Below the pieces are notes generated by a model. That model was not told the DNA's origin and searched no databases. It worked only from the letters and a program-made list of their open reading frames with translations. From the NCBI RefSeq assembly GCF_001983955.1, contig NZ_CP019562.1:1054001-1118000 (forward strand): a stretch of DNA of 64,000 nucleotides, read 5' to 3'. Shown here piece after piece: positions 48,114 to 58,223 of the stretch. This DNA is from Streptococcus oralis (GTDB lineage Bacteria > Bacillota > Bacilli > Lactobacillales > Streptococcaceae). Both the position numbers and the translations under genes were made by a program. Numbering within the stretch: the first letter of the stretch is position 1; every line of letters begins with the position of its first letter.

Positions 48114-48144
48114 AAGACGACCTCCAAATAGCTTCATTAGGGAT

Positions 48145-48174
48145 ATTGTATCATCTTGTGCTAGTCTTTTCCAA
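48145..48174 (-). promoter_or_regulatory. Promoter of the metY-like gene
   Basis: TTGGAA (48169-48174), 18-base spacer, TACAAT (48145-48150). No T-box or SAM-responsive leader is present; the leader is only about 25 bases. Confidence 0.7.
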
Positions 48175-48232
48175 TACTGATTTTCTATATTTTGATATAA
48201 GGAACAACTATGACTAGTCATACACATCAAAC

Positions 48233-48261
48233 AAAAAAGCACGATTGACTCGTGCTTTTTT
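48233..48261 (-). terminator. Terminator of the formate/nitrite transporter gene
   Basis: AAAAAAGCACGA (48233-48244) pairs perfectly with TCGTGCTTTTTT (48250-48261). Confidence 0.9.
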
Positions 48262-48263
48262 CT

Positions 48264-49061
48264 TTAATCTACATAAGTATCTTCGTTTTTATTGAGGAAG
48301 GCGTATGGTAATCCTATCAAGAGACCGCCCCCAATGAAGTTCCCAATAAAGGTCACACCCCAGTGACGAAGAATATTAGGAATGTCAAAGTTTGCAATAG
48401 AATCAGCTGCAACACTGAATTTTACAATCGCAAATGAAGCAAAGTTGGCTGCGATGTGTTCGTTTGTTAAGAATACAAACATGTAAATAGCTGATAAAAC
48501 GAGCCATAGCTTAGCTGCACTATCCTTGACCAAAATAAAGGAAAGAATAGCAATGTTTACGAAGACATTGGCTAAAATAGCCTCAAGCAAAATCAGCTCA
48601 TTTGAACGGCCTAACTTCATCTCTACAACCCCTGAAATGAAACTATCGTGAGTCAGATGTGCATAGGCTGCCGAATGAGCAAAGCCCCAACCTGCTATCA
48701 AAGCACCGATAAGGTTGAACAAGGTACAGTAAAGTAAAATCTCAGTTGTTTTTCTCCAAGAGATTTTTTTCAAGAAACTACCAGCTGTCAAGAACATCAT
48801 GTTTGAAGTTACCAGTTCAGCATTAAAAAAAACAATGTAGGCCAATCCCCAAGCAAAAACGAATGGGAAAAGGAAGCGACCACTACCTGGTGCGATTTTA
48901 TTTATCAAGTCAGCCCCAACTGCACCCGCAGCCGTGCTAAATGTTAAAAAGGCACCTGCAAACATGGAACGAATCGCATACTTAAACTTACTTTGGCTAT
49001 AAAGACTTTCTTTCTTCTTGCAAGCAAATTCAATCTTTGAAATAAATTCTGAAGAGACCAT
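48264..49061 (-). CDS. Formate/nitrite transporter family channel
   Basis: 265 residues with six membrane segments, typical of FocA/NirC/HSC pentameric channels (MFAGAFLTFSTAAGAVGADL, FNAELVTSNMMFL with the conserved central loop, NLIGALIAGWGFA). In streptococci such channels likely move formate made by pyruvate formate-lyase, though nitrite or hydrosulfide are also possible substrates. A cre-like site overlaps the -35 region of its promoter, which fits catabolite control of mixed-acid fermentation. Confidence 0.88.
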   Translation of the reverse strand: MVSSEFISKIEFACKKKESLYSQSKFKYAIRSMFAGAFLTFSTAAGAVGADLINKIAPGSGRFLFPFVFAWGLAYIVFFNAELVTSNMMFLTAGSFLKKISWRKTTEILLYCTLFNLIGALIAGWGFAHSAAYAHLTHDSFISGVVEMKLGRSNELILLEAILANVFVNIAILSFILVKDSAAKLWLVLSAIYMFVFLTNEHIAANFASFAIVKFSVAADSIANFDIPNILRHWGVTFIGNFIGGGLLIGLPYAFLNKNEDTYVD

Positions 49062-49090
49062 AAAAAACTCCTAAACTTTAATTTGTGATA

Positions 49091-49099
49091 ATTATAACA
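49091..49099 (-). promoter_or_regulatory. Extended -10 promoter of the formate/nitrite channel gene
   Basis: TGTTATAAT on the minus strand about 30 bases before the ATG. The expected -35 position falls in a cre-like site. Confidence 0.7.
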
Positions 49100-49113
49100 T
49101 AATTCTTGTTTTC

Positions 49114-49128
49114 TAGAAAGCGTTTTCT
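49114..49128. promoter_or_regulatory. cre-like site (CcpA) at the formate/nitrite channel promoter
   Basis: TAGAAAGCGTTTTCT matches WTGNAARCGNWWWCA at 13 of 15 positions and overlaps where the -35 box should be. Confidence 0.6.
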
Positions 49129-49215
49129 GTAAAATTCTAAAATATTTATCTTAAAAATCTTTATCCTAAGCCTTCTTATCCTTTTTCATACGAACTATTT
49201 TGATTCTATTTGTTG

Positions 49216-49249
49216 ACAAAAAAACCAGTGAAATAGCACTTCACTGGTT
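49216..49249 (-). terminator. Terminator of gyrA-srtA
   Basis: AACCAGTGAA (49223-49232) and TTCACTGGTT (49240-49249), followed leftward by seven T. Confidence 0.88.
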
Positions 49250-49258
49250 CATTCATTC

Positions 49259-50014
49259 TTAATAACGTTGTCTATACGGTTGATTAAAGGCCTTCAAAAT
49301 ATCCTCAGAAGTCTCAGAATAAGCTTTTGATTCTTTAAAGATTCCTTTGACGATTATACGCTCAGTCGCATTATAATCAACACAAGTAACCAAAGTAATC
49401 TCCTGCACACCAATACGATCATCGATTTCATCTACACGGTCTGGTGTAACACGTTTTACTTCTGTAATCTCATAAGTATAAACTTTATCCTTATCAGTCA
49501 GATAAATTTTCATACCTGCTTTGGCATTGACCAAAGGCGAGAAGAGCATTTGACTGGCATTTTCAGCAGTAAAGATATGGTGACTGGCTAGAGAATAGTT
49601 GCCTTCTCCCATTTTTTGGTCTGGTTTCATGGTCCCTGCTCCGTAGAACAAGTTTACATTATCCAACCCTTTGAAAATAGGGAGGTTAATCTCCACTTCG
49701 GGAATAGCAATACCTCCAATAACGGGAAGTTTCTGAGCATCCCATTGTGAAGCCAATACAGCTTCGGATGAAATAGACTTAACAGAGTCAAAATCAAAAT
49801 TCCCTTCAGTTTTTAGATTTTCATCTATATTTTCCTTAGTGACTTGATTGACTTGGTATTTATTGGTATTCCATACCAAAAAGATATCGCGAATCTTTGA
49901 ATTAAAAATTAAAGCTAGCGATAAAAGAATTAAGAAACCCGCTAAAATATTGATAAATAGATTTCTGCGCTTATTTTTCTTACTCTTTTTATTTTTCGTT
50001 TTTTTATGAGACAT
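49259..50014 (-). CDS. srtA: Class A sortase SrtA
   Basis: 251 residues. A basic N-terminus and one membrane anchor (about 19-38) lead to the sortase barrel. Catalytic residues are His 145/146 (LASHHIF), Cys 211 (TLVTC) and Arg 219 (TER). It cleaves LPxTG sorting signals and links surface proteins to peptidoglycan. Its ATG overlaps the gyrA stop by one base, so the two are coupled, the known streptococcal arrangement. Confidence 0.96.
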   Translation of the reverse strand: MSHKKTKNKKSKKNKRRNLFINILAGFLILLSLALIFNSKIRDIFLVWNTNKYQVNQVTKENIDENLKTEGNFDFDSVKSISSEAVLASQWDAQKLPVIGGIAIPEVEINLPIFKGLDNVNLFYGAGTMKPDQKMGEGNYSLASHHIFTAENASQMLFSPLVNAKAGMKIYLTDKDKVYTYEITEVKRVTPDRVDEIDDRIGVQEITLVTCVDYNATERIIVKGIFKESKAYSETSEDILKAFNQPYRQRY

Positions 50015-52482
50015 TATGCTTCACCTTCTGTTTCAATTTCAGTCCCAACTTCTTCTTTTTCTGCCGCAGCAACCGTTGTAAAGGTCACAATCTTAGCATC
50101 CTGATCTAGACGCATCACCTTAACTCCCATAGTTGAGCGTCCAGTTTGTGAAATATTGGCAACATTTGTACGGATCATGACACCTGTATCTGTGATAATC
50201 ATCAGGTCTTCATCCCCCTTAACAGTGAGGAGACCTGCCAGAGGACCATTTTTCTCAGCAACATTGGCTGTCTTCATCCCTTTACCACCACGGCCTTTAG
50301 TAGGATATTCAGTAGCAAGTGTACGTTTACCGTATCCTTTTTCAGTGATAATAAGAACCTCATCTTGGTTCGTAATCACGCTAGCACCAACTACTGTGTC
50401 ACCCTCACGAAGATTGACTCCTCGGACACCTGTCGCGATACGGCTCATGCCACGAACAGCTGATTGATTAAAGCGAACGGCATAACCAAACTTGGTACCA
50501 ATGATAATATCCGTATCTTCTTCTGTCAGCAAGACATTAATCAATTCGTCTTCATCCTTGAGATTCAAGGCTTTCAGTCCATTTTGACGAATATTAGCGA
50601 ACTCTTTGACACTGGTTCTCTTCACAATACCGTGACGAGTTGTAAAGAAGAGATAGGCATCATCACTACGTTCAGACTCAACGTTGATGATGGTCTGAAT
50701 ACTCTCACCTTCGTCCAACTTCAATAGATTGACAACTGGCAAGCCCTTAGCAGTACGGCCGTATTCAGGGATTTCATAACCTTTTAGTCGGTATACGCGT
50801 CCTTTATTGGTAAAGAAGAGTAAATGATCATGGGTGCTGGTTGAAACCAACTCACGCACAAAGTCATCATCCTTAACTCCCGTACCTTGAACTCCACGGC
50901 CACCACGTTTTTGAGCAGTGAACTCACCTTGGTCCAAACGTTTGATATAGCCCTTGTTAGATAGGGTAATCAAGACATCCGTTTCTTCAATCAAATCTTC
51001 ATCTTCAAGAGTTAAGACTTCTCCAATCATCAACTCCGTACGACGCTTGTCTCCAAACTTGCGTTTGACTTCGTCCAATTCCTCTTTGATAATTTGCGCC
51101 ACGCGCTCAGGTTTGGCAAGAATATCAGCCAAATCTGCAATCAAGGCAATCAATTCATCATATTCAGACTGAATTTTATCACGTTCCAATCCTGTCAAAC
51201 GACGAAGACGCATATCAAGGATAGCTTGACTTTGACGTTCAGAAAGCTTGAACTTGCTCATCAACTCAGCTTGCGCTTCCGCATCTGTTTCACTGGCACG
51301 AATGATACGAATCACTTCGTCGATATGGTCAAGTGCAATTAAAAGACCTTCTAAGATGTGCGCACGCGCCTCCGCCTTTTCCTTGTCAAAACGAGTACGG
51401 CGAACAACCACTTCTTTTTGGTGCTCGATATAAGCATCCAAAATTTGACGAAGGGACAAGATTTTTGGTACGCCATTTTGAATCGCCAACATGTTGAAAC
51501 CAAAGTTGGTTTGCATCTGTGTCATCTTGAAGAGGTTGTTAAGGATAACGTTGGCAGACGCGTCGCGTTTAACCTCGATTACAAAGCGAACGCCTTCACG
51601 GTTGGACTCATCACGTACGGCTGTAATGCCCTCAATTCGCTTTTCCTGAACCAAGCGAACAATATGCTCATGTACCTTGGTTTTATTAACCATATAAGGG
51701 AATTCTGTTACAACGATGCGCTCACGACCCGTCTTAGTGGTTTCAATCTCTGTACGAGAACGAAGGACAATGGAACCTTTACCAGTCTCATAAGCCTTAT
51801 GAATACCTGATTTCCCCATGACAAGAGCGCCAGTCGGAAAATCTGGACCAGGCAAGACTTCCATCAAGTCCTTAGTCGTCACTTCAGGATTATCCATAAC
51901 CAACTTCACTGCATCAATGGTTTCACCCAAGTTGTGAGGTGGAATATTGGTTGCCATCCCAACAGCGATACCCGTTGCTCCATTGACCAAAAGGTTTGGA
52001 AAACGAGCAGGCAAAACCAAGGGTTCACGTTCGTTAGCATCGTAGTTGTCTACGAAATCAACTGTGTTTTTATTGATGTCACGAAGCATTTCCAGAGCAA
52101 TCTTGCTCATACGTGCCTCAGTATAACGCTGTGCGGCAGCACCGTCCCCGTCCATAGAGCCAAAGTTTCCATGTCCATCAACGAGCATGTAACGATAGCT
52201 CCACCACTGGGCCATACGAACCATAGCCTCATAAATAGACGAGTCTCCGTGAGGGTGGTATTTACCCATGACATCCCCTGTAATACGGGCTGATTTTTTA
52301 TGGGGTTTGTCTGGAGTAACACCTAGTTCATTCATTCCGTAAAGAATACGACGGTGAACTGGTTTTAAGCCATCTCGAACATCAGGAAGAGCACGCGCTA
52401 CGATAACACTCATGGCGTAGTCGATAAAGCTGGTCTTCATCTCCTTTGTCAGATTAACATTCACTAAGTTTTTATCCTGCAT
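50014..52482 (-). CDS. gyrA: DNA gyrase subunit A
   Basis: 822 residues from [12 protein letters not shown]. The active-site Tyr is residue 120 ([11 protein letters not shown]); the C-terminal beta-pinwheel follows with the GyrA box QKRGGRG. Quinolone-determining positions are wild type: Ser 81 and Glu 85 in [11 protein letters not shown]. An upstream in-frame start at 52497 is less likely than 52482 by comparison with pneumococcal GyrA. Promoter is an extended -10. Confidence 0.97.
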   Translation of the reverse strand: MQDKNLVNVNLTKEMKTSFIDYAMSVIVARALPDVRDGLKPVHRRILYGMNELGVTPDKPHKKSARITGDVMGKYHPHGDSSIYEAMVRMAQWWSYRYMLVDGHGNFGSMDGDGAAAQRYTEARMSKIALEMLRDINKNTVDFVDNYDANEREPLVLPARFPNLLVNGATGIAVGMATNIPPHNLGETIDAVKLVMDNPEVTTKDLMEVLPGPDFPTGALVMGKSGIHKAYETGKGSIVLRSRTEIETTKTGRERIVVTEFPYMVNKTKVHEHIVRLVQEKRIEGITAVRDESNREGVRFVIEVKRDASANVILNNLFKMTQMQTNFGFNMLAIQNGVPKILSLRQILDAYIEHQKEVVVRRTRFDKEKAEARAHILEGLLIALDHIDEVIRIIRASETDAEAQAELMSKFKLSERQSQAILDMRLRRLTGLERDKIQSEYDELIALIADLADILAKPERVAQIIKEELDEVKRKFGDKRRTELMIGEVLTLEDEDLIEETDVLITLSNKGYIKRLDQGEFTAQKRGGRGVQGTGVKDDDFVRELVSTSTHDHLLFFTNKGRVYRLKGYEIPEYGRTAKGLPVVNLLKLDEGESIQTIINVESERSDDAYLFFTTRHGIVKRTSVKEFANIRQNGLKALNLKDEDELINVLLTEEDTDIIIGTKFGYAVRFNQSAVRGMSRIATGVRGVNLREGDTVVGASVITNQDEVLIITEKGYGKRTLATEYPTKGRGGKGMKTANVAEKNGPLAGLLTVKGDEDLMIITDTGVMIRTNVANISQTGRSTMGVKVMRLDQDAKIVTFTTVAAAEKEEVGTEIETEGEA

Positions 52483-52519
52483 TAATAAATGCCTCATTTC
52501 ACTATTAGTAATTAGATAT

Positions 52520-52528
52520 ATTATACCA
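52520..52528 (-). promoter_or_regulatory. Extended -10 promoter of gyrA-srtA
   Basis: TGGTATAAT on the minus strand, about 38 bases before the gyrA ATG. Confidence 0.75.
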
Positions 52529-52560
52529 TAATTTGTCCTTCATTTCAGCCTTCTGAAACC

Positions 52561-52575
52561 ACTAAAACGTTTACA
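52561..52575. promoter_or_regulatory. cre-like site upstream of ldh
   Basis: ACTAAAACGTTTACA matches WTGNAARCGNWWWCA at 13 of 15 positions. Its centre is about 65 bases before the expected ldh start point, a place from which CcpA activates rather than blocks. Confidence 0.55.
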
Positions 52576-52597
52576 TCAATAACCGAATAGAATATTC

Positions 52598-52626
52598 GTG
52601 ACAAAGCTTTTTAAAAGTGATAGAAT
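52598..52626 (+). promoter_or_regulatory. Promoter of ldh
   Basis: GTGACA (52598-52603), 17-base spacer, TAGAAT (52621-52626). Confidence 0.82.
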
Positions 52627-52672
52627 GAAAGTGTCTGGGGATTCCCCTAAAAAAAATGAAGGAGATGTTTAG

Positions 52673-53662
<990 letters not shown>

Positions 53663-53668
53663 TGAAAA

Positions 53669-53698
53669 GAAGGTTCCCAAACATGGGAACCTTTTTTC
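53669..53698 (+). terminator. Terminator of ldh
   Basis: AAGGTTCCCA (53670-53679) pairs with TGGGAACCTT (53684-53693), followed by T residues. Confidence 0.92.
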
Positions 53699-53732
53699 TT
53701 TTTGCACAGAATCATAACTCAACTTCTCAAAT

Positions 53733-53782
53733 AAAAAAAGCCTGTCGCACAAGCTCAAATACTTGATATGACAGGCTTTTTG
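53733..53782 (-). terminator. Terminator of the HU gene
   Basis: AAAAAAGCCTGTC (53734-53746) pairs with GACAGGCTTTTT from 53770, enclosing a 23-base loop; U-rich leftward. Confidence 0.8.
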
Positions 53783-53790
53783 AAAATTCA

Positions 53791-54066
53791 TTATTTAACA
53801 GCGTCTTTAAGAGCTTTACCAGCTTTGAATGCTGGAACTTTAGAAGCTGCGATTTTGATTTCTTTACCAGTTTGTGGGTTGCGACCTTTACGTGCAGCAC
53901 GCTCACGAACTTCAAAGTTACCGAAACCGATCAATTGAACTTTTTCACCAGCTGCAAGGTATTCAGTTACTGCTGCAAATACAGCGTCAACTGCTGCTGC
54001 TGAATCTTTCTTAGTCAATTCTGTAGCTTCTGCTACTTTAGCGATCAAATCTTGTTTGTTTGCCAT
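53791..54066 (-). CDS. hup: DNA-binding protein HU
   Basis: 91-residue histone-like protein. The beta-arm region is [20 protein letters not shown] and the protein ends [13 protein letters not shown] bends and compacts DNA and is essential in streptococci. Codon use is highly biased, consistent with high expression. GGAGG lies about eight bases before the ATG. Confidence 0.97.
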   Translation of the reverse strand: MANKQDLIAKVAEATELTKKDSAAAVDAVFAAVTEYLAAGEKVQLIGFGNFEVRERAARKGRNPQTGKEIKIAASKVPAFKAGKALKDAVK

Positions 54067-54106
54067 GTTAACAAATCCTCCAAATAATTTCTAATTAACA
54101 AATATA

Positions 54107-54135
54107 ATCATATCCTAAAATCGGCTATAGGTCAA
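54107..54135 (-). promoter_or_regulatory. Promoter of the HU gene
   Basis: TTGACC (54130-54135), 17-base spacer, TATGAT (54107-54112), leader about 35 bases. Confidence 0.75.
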
Positions 54136-54173
54136 GTCAAAAACACTATTTTGACCATTTTTTCTCTATTTTT

Positions 54174-55010
54174 TTAGGAATTGTAGCGAATTAGAATCGC
54201 CCAAGCATTCTCTCCAGTATGAGTTTGAATAATAGAGCCAGTTTCCAATACAGAGATTGGCTTCTCGACATAAGGTTGCAATAATGCCTTCATCTCATTC
54301 GCCCATTCGTTCGTTCCAGCATAGGAAATTCCAATTTCTGCAACTGATTTTTTGGAAAGAGTCTCGGTTAATTCCTCAAGCCACTTTTTGAACGTTTTCG
54401 CTCCACGTCCTTTGGCGATTGGTTGGAGTTCGTGGTTTTTCATCTGCATTACTACACGAATATTCAAGAGTGAGCTTAGTAATCCTGTCACACGTCCAAT
54501 ACGACCACCCTTAACTAAGTTTTCTAGCGTCGAAACACCGATATAAAGTTCTGTATTATTTTTAACGTCCTCTACATGAGCTAAGATCGTTTCTAAGTCT
54601 TTACCTTCTTTAGCAAGTTTTGCGGCTTCAACAACTTGGAACTTCATCGCTTGATCTGTAAAGGAACTATCAATAACCGTTACATCAGCAGTTGAGAGAC
54701 TTGCCCCTTGGCGAGCAGCTTCAACAGTTCCAGACAAGGCATGGGACATGTGAATCGCGATAATTTGACTGCCGTCTTTACTTAGTTCTTCAAAGACCTC
54801 AGCAAAGACTCCCACAGGGGGCTGGCTTGTTTTAGGCAGATTCTTACTTTGTTGCATAAGATGAAGGAATTCTCCCTCTTTCAAATCTGCATCCGAATAA
54901 AGCACACTATCAATCATAACTGATAGAGGGACAACTGTGATATTTAATTCTTTAACTACTTCTGGTTCGATAGTAACAGAAGAGTCCGTTACAATTTTTA
55001 CTTGTGTCAT
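54174..55010 (-). CDS. DegV family fatty-acid-binding protein
   Basis: 278-residue DegV protein: [20 protein letters not shown] at the start, [13 protein letters not shown] and [14 protein letters not shown] lining the lipid pocket. Proteins of this family (FakB) present fatty acids to the kinase FakA for phospholipid synthesis. No clear terminator separates it from HU, so some read-through is possible. Confidence 0.9.
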   Translation of the reverse strand: MTQVKIVTDSSVTIEPEVVKELNITVVPLSVMIDSVLYSDADLKEGEFLHLMQQSKNLPKTSQPPVGVFAEVFEELSKDGSQIIAIHMSHALSGTVEAARQGASLSTADVTVIDSSFTDQAMKFQVVEAAKLAKEGKDLETILAHVEDVKNNTELYIGVSTLENLVKGGRIGRVTGLLSSLLNIRVVMQMKNHELQPIAKGRGAKTFKKWLEELTETLSKKSVAEIGISYAGTNEWANEMKALLQPYVEKPISVLETGSIIQTHTGENAWAILIRYNS

Positions 55011-55057
55011 AATTCAATCTTTCTATTCTTCTCGATAGGATTGGGATTTTCTTCTTT

Positions 55058-55066
55058 ATTATATCA
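55058..55066 (-). promoter_or_regulatory. Extended -10 promoter of the degV gene
   Basis: TGATATAAT on the minus strand, about 48 bases before the ATG; it faces away from the YitT promoter. Confidence 0.7.
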
Positions 55067-55115
55067 AAAAAATGATAAAAAATCATAAGTGATCCGATGA
55101 AAAGAACTGAATTTT

Positions 55116-55124
55116 TGGTATAAT
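55116..55124 (+). promoter_or_regulatory. Extended -10 promoter of the YitT-family gene
   Basis: TGGTATAAT, 27 bases before the ATG. Confidence 0.7.
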
Positions 55125-55151
55125 CTATCTATAGAAAAGTGAGGAATAGCC

Positions 55152-56000
55152 ATGATTCGAAAACTTCAACCGATTATCACCATTATTCTTGGAGCTGCTA
55201 TCTATGCCTTCGGTCTTACCTACTTTGTTGTTCCTTATCATTTATTTGAGGGAGGGGCGACAGGTATTACCCTGATTACCTACTATCTCTTTAAGATTCC
55301 TGTCTCATTGATGAACCTCTTGATTAATATCCCTTTATTTATCCTGGCTTGGAAAATATTTGGACCTAAGACCCTCTACTCCAGCCTTCTAGGATCTATT
55401 TCACTTTCCGTTTGGCTAGCAATTTTTGAGCGTATTCCTTTGCACATCGACTTGCAAGGGGATCTCATCATTGTCGCTTTAGTCTCAGGAGTCTTACTGG
55501 GGGTTGGTTTAGGAATTATCTTTAATGCTGGTGGAACCACTGGTGGCTCTGATATCGTTGCCCGTATCCTCAACAAATACACCAATATTTCGATTGGTAA
55601 ATTGCTCTTTGGGATTGACTTTTTTATCCTAATGTTGATTTTGATTATCTTCCAGGATCTTCGTCTAGTTACCTATACCCTCTTATTTGACTTTATCATC
55701 GCTCGTGTTATCGACTTGATAGGCGAAGGAGGTTATGCTGGTAAAGGATTTATGATTATTACCCAATATCCTGATCAATTGGCCAAAGAGATTAACGATG
55801 AACTCGGACGTGGCGTTACCTTTATATCTGGTCAAGGCTACTACAGCAAAAAGGACTTAAAAATTATCTACTGTATCGTCGGTCGAAATGAAATCGTTAA
55901 AATGAAAGATATGATTCACAAAATTGATCCTCAAGCCTTTATCACCATCACTGAGGCTCATGAAATTCTGGGTGAAGGATTTACTTATGTGAAAGATTAA
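55152..56000 (+). CDS. YitT family membrane protein
   Basis: 282 residues. Five hydrophobic segments in the first 200 residues form the YitT/DUF161 part (GGATGITLITYYLFKIPVSL, NAGGTTGGSDIVARIL); the last 80 are a cytoplasmic DUF2179 domain (GRGVTFISGQGYYSKKDLK). Function unknown. Single gene between its own promoter and a bidirectional terminator. Confidence 0.92.
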   Translation: MIRKLQPIITIILGAAIYAFGLTYFVVPYHLFEGGATGITLITYYLFKIPVSLMNLLINIPLFILAWKIFGPKTLYSSLLGSISLSVWLAIFERIPLHIDLQGDLIIVALVSGVLLGVGLGIIFNAGGTTGGSDIVARILNKYTNISIGKLLFGIDFFILMLILIIFQDLRLVTYTLLFDFIIARVIDLIGEGGYAGKGFMIITQYPDQLAKEINDELGRGVTFISGQGYYSKKDLKIIYCIVGRNEIVKMKDMIHKIDPQAFITITEAHEILGEGFTYVKD

Positions 56001-56024
56001 AAAAGCTGGGAATTCCCAGCTTTT
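56001..56024. terminator. Bidirectional terminator between YitT and the APC permease
   Basis: Perfect 10-bp stem AAAAGCTGGG / CCCAGCTTTT with AATT loop, U-rich both ways. Confidence 0.9.
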
Positions 56025-57420
56025 ATTCTTCTTCTGCGAGGGTTGAATGGCGGAACCCGTAAGTAAAGTAAATGACTAGACCAACTAGAAGAGCAATGCC
56101 AAAGGCAATCCAGGTATCTAGACTATATTGAAGCATAAAGGAAACACAGATAAAAATGGAAAGAATTGGCAAAAGTGGCACCAAGGGAGTTTTAAACTCT
56201 CCCTCTTTTGGCATACCCTTATCCTTTCTGAGTTTTATTATTCCATAGGCTAGCAAAATGAGATAAGCTAGCGTACAGATATTTAAGAAGGCTGCAATAC
56301 TGGCTAGAGGAAACACTCCTGCAGCAATGGCTGAAGCAACTCCTGTTAAGAGAGTCGCATTTTTAGGAACGCGACTAGTCTTGCTTAATTGTTTAAAACT
56401 TTGAGGTAAAAGTCCATCACGAGCTAAGCTATAAATCATCCGAGACAAAGCATAAGTCATGGAGATACATACGGTTATCAGGGTTAGAATGGCTACAAGC
56501 GAAACATAATTTGCCGCCCAGCCGATACCTATACTCCGTAATGAAAATGCTACTGCATCGTCCACATTGAGCTTACTGTAGTGAACAATCCCTGTCAATA
56601 CTAAGGTTACCAAAGCATAGAGAATGGTGACGATTGTCAGAGAAAGCACTATTCCGCGAGGAATATTCTTTTGCGGACTTTGAATTTCATCAACTGCCAT
56701 GGAAATCGACTCAAAACCGAGAAAACCAAAGAACATCAAAGAGGCTCCCGCCATAATCCCAGTACTTCCACCATATAGTTGACCAAAACCAAATGGAGCA
56801 AAATTCGTCCAATTTTCTGGCTTGATGTACCAAATACCAACTAGGATAAATAAGGCGAGAGCTGAGAATTTCAAGACCACTAAAAGCGAATTAAAGCGCA
56901 AAGCTGCCTTAGAATTTAATAAAACCAATCCCGTTACCAAGGTAAGTACTAAAATAGGCAGAAGATCGATATAGGTTCCCTGTTCAGGATTAAAGGTTCC
57001 ATTTAAGGCTTGGGGCATGGAGATACCATAATTACTGAGCAATCCCTTAAAGTAAGCTGCCCAGCCAGACGCCACACCTGAAACAGCCGTCATGAATTCC
57101 ATGATGGTCAACCAGCCAGCAATCCAGGCTGGCAATTCTCCTAAAATCGCATAGAGGTAACTATAAGCACCACCAGTTGCAGGCACACGAGAGGCAAATT
57201 CTGCGAAGAAGAGGGCTGATAGAGAAACACACAGAGCAGAAATCACAATGGAAATCACTAGTGATGGACCAGCTAGTGTAGCCGCTGCTGTTCCAGTAAT
57301 GGTGAAAATTCCCGTTCCCACCATGGCCCCAATTCCTAGTAAAATCAAATCCCATAATTTCAAATGGCGATGCATCTCTGTCTGTCTCAGACTAACATCC
57401 TTGGTTCTAAAAATATTCAT
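56023..57420 (-). CDS. APC superfamily amino acid permease
   Basis: 465 residues with twelve predicted membrane segments. The first segment motif GIGAMVGTGIF matches the substrate-binding loop of the cationic amino acid transporter (CAT) type, as in B. subtilis YfnA; FFGFLGFESISMAVDEIQSP is the segment 6 to 7 region. Substrate not determinable. It has a well-formed promoter and sits alone between YitT and the suf operon. Confidence 0.9.
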   Translation of the reverse strand: MNIFRTKDVSLRQTEMHRHLKLWDLILLGIGAMVGTGIFTITGTAAATLAGPSLVISIVISALCVSLSALFFAEFASRVPATGGAYSYLYAILGELPAWIAGWLTIMEFMTAVSGVASGWAAYFKGLLSNYGISMPQALNGTFNPEQGTYIDLLPILVLTLVTGLVLLNSKAALRFNSLLVVLKFSALALFILVGIWYIKPENWTNFAPFGFGQLYGGSTGIMAGASLMFFGFLGFESISMAVDEIQSPQKNIPRGIVLSLTIVTILYALVTLVLTGIVHYSKLNVDDAVAFSLRSIGIGWAANYVSLVAILTLITVCISMTYALSRMIYSLARDGLLPQSFKQLSKTSRVPKNATLLTGVASAIAAGVFPLASIAAFLNICTLAYLILLAYGIIKLRKDKGMPKEGEFKTPLVPLLPILSIFICVSFMLQYSLDTWIAFGIALLVGLVIYFTYGFRHSTLAEEE

Positions 57421-57449
57421 ACTTCATCTCCACTAAATGTAATTGTTTT

Positions 57450-57478
57450 ATTTTACCATATAAAAGTATTTTTGTGAA
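57450..57478 (-). promoter_or_regulatory. Promoter of the APC permease
   Basis: TTCACA (57473-57478), 17-base spacer ending TGG, then TAAAAT (57450-57455). Confidence 0.75.
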
Positions 57479-57499
57479 TATTTATTAGGTTATTTTTTG

Positions 57500-57538
57500 A
57501 AAAAAATTCTGAACAGAAGGGATTCCTGTTCAGAATTT
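57500..57538 (-). terminator. Terminator of the suf transcript
   Basis: Perfect 13-bp stem AAATTCTGAACAG (57504-57516) / CTGTTCAGAATTT (57526-57538) with a 9-base loop and a T run read leftward. Confidence 0.88.
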
Positions 57539-57546
57539 GCATTTTT

Positions 57547-57618
57547 ACCCACTGATTCTTTCAATTTGTTACTTATCAAGCGAGTAGGCTCAACAGTATA
57601 CTCCATTGAAAGTTTTTT
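57547..57618 (-). pseudogene. Decayed duplicate of the sufB 3' end
   Basis: On the minus strand, 24 codons read KLSMEYTVEPTRLISNK and on to SVG. They align without gaps to the last 24 residues of SufB ([16 protein letters not shown] to SVG): 14 of 24 residues and about 52 of 72 bases agree by hand count. There is no stop at the SufB position, no start codon of its own and no ribosome site. It lies just past the stop of the unknown gene that follows sufB. It is a remnant of an old duplication or recombination event at the end of sufB. Confidence 0.75.
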
Positions 57619-57634
57619 GGGGATTTGAGATTTT

Positions 57635-58204
57635 TTAAACTTCAAAGTAAGGGAACGGACGGTCACTATCTAAAGGACGATTTGGAACTTCTTGTTCCAA
57701 AATAGCGCACCAACCTGTTACCAATTCTTCAAAAGTCAGTTGTGCTTCTGGAGAAGCCGTTGTCAGCTTCCGTCCAAACCAAGCCATGGTTGCAGTCTCA
57801 AACTGAAGCATGGCGTACTCGATTACTGGTACATTTGCCTCTTCATAATTCTCATTTACTGCACGTGCCACACCTAGTGCTTGTGGAAGGAGTTGATTGC
57901 TGATTTTATCGACAACAGTCGCATCCATCTCTCTCCATGAAAGAAGTTGACCATTTACCTGATAAAAGAGCTCAAAGGTTTCTTGATTTTCCTTAAAATT
58001 AGCAAGAACAAAAGCACGTTCTACCGACTCAGGACCACCAGCAGCTTTTACAGCGTTTATCAAGAGGTTTTGTTCCATTTGTCGCCAATAATCATCTGCT
58101 TCTTCTGCTAGATCATTTGTAAACGGTGGAACAATTTCCTCGACAGGAATTTCACCTTTATTCGCTTTTTCAACATTACCAAATAATTTTTTTAAAAATC
58201 CCAT
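57635..58204 (-). CDS. Protein of unknown function at the end of the suf operon
   Basis: 189 residues, MGFLKKLFGNVEKANKGE onward; soluble and acidic, with no signal peptide, membrane segment or Cys cluster. I do not recognise a family. The start at 58204 has GGAG six bases before it; the frame is open further up, overlapping the sufB end. It begins 20 bases after the sufB stop and before the terminator, so it should be cotranscribed with the suf genes. It is flanked on both sides by sufB 3' sequence, functional on one side and decayed on the other, which suggests it came in by duplication or insertion at the sufB end. Confidence 0.75.
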   Translation of the reverse strand: MGFLKKLFGNVEKANKGEIPVEEIVPPFTNDLAEEADDYWRQMEQNLLINAVKAAGGPESVERAFVLANFKENQETFELFYQVNGQLLSWREMDATVVDKISNQLLPQALGVARAVNENYEEANVPVIEYAMLQFETATMAWFGRKLTTASPEAQLTFEELVTGWCAILEQEVPNRPLDSDRPFPYFEV

Positions 58205-58223
58205 TTGCTTCTCCATTTTGGAT

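Noticed and set aside
48114..48242. 43-residue N-terminal extension of the metY-like protein
   Set aside because: It crosses the predicted promoter, lacks family similarity, and a good ribosome site precedes 48113.
52593..52600. CACGAATA on the minus strand as a ComX box for gyrA
   Set aside because: First base differs from TACGAATA, it is over 100 bases from gyrA, and gyrA has its own extended -10 promoter.
54136..54156. GTCAAAA/TTTTGAC hairpin as the degV terminator
   Set aside because: Read leftward it is not followed by a U run; the U-rich side is on the strand with no gene ending there.
57595..57620. Similarity of TATACTCCATTGAAAG to the start of a pneumococcal BOX element
   Set aside because: The match is short, the rest of BOX is absent, and the region aligns over 72 bases with the sufB 3' end instead.
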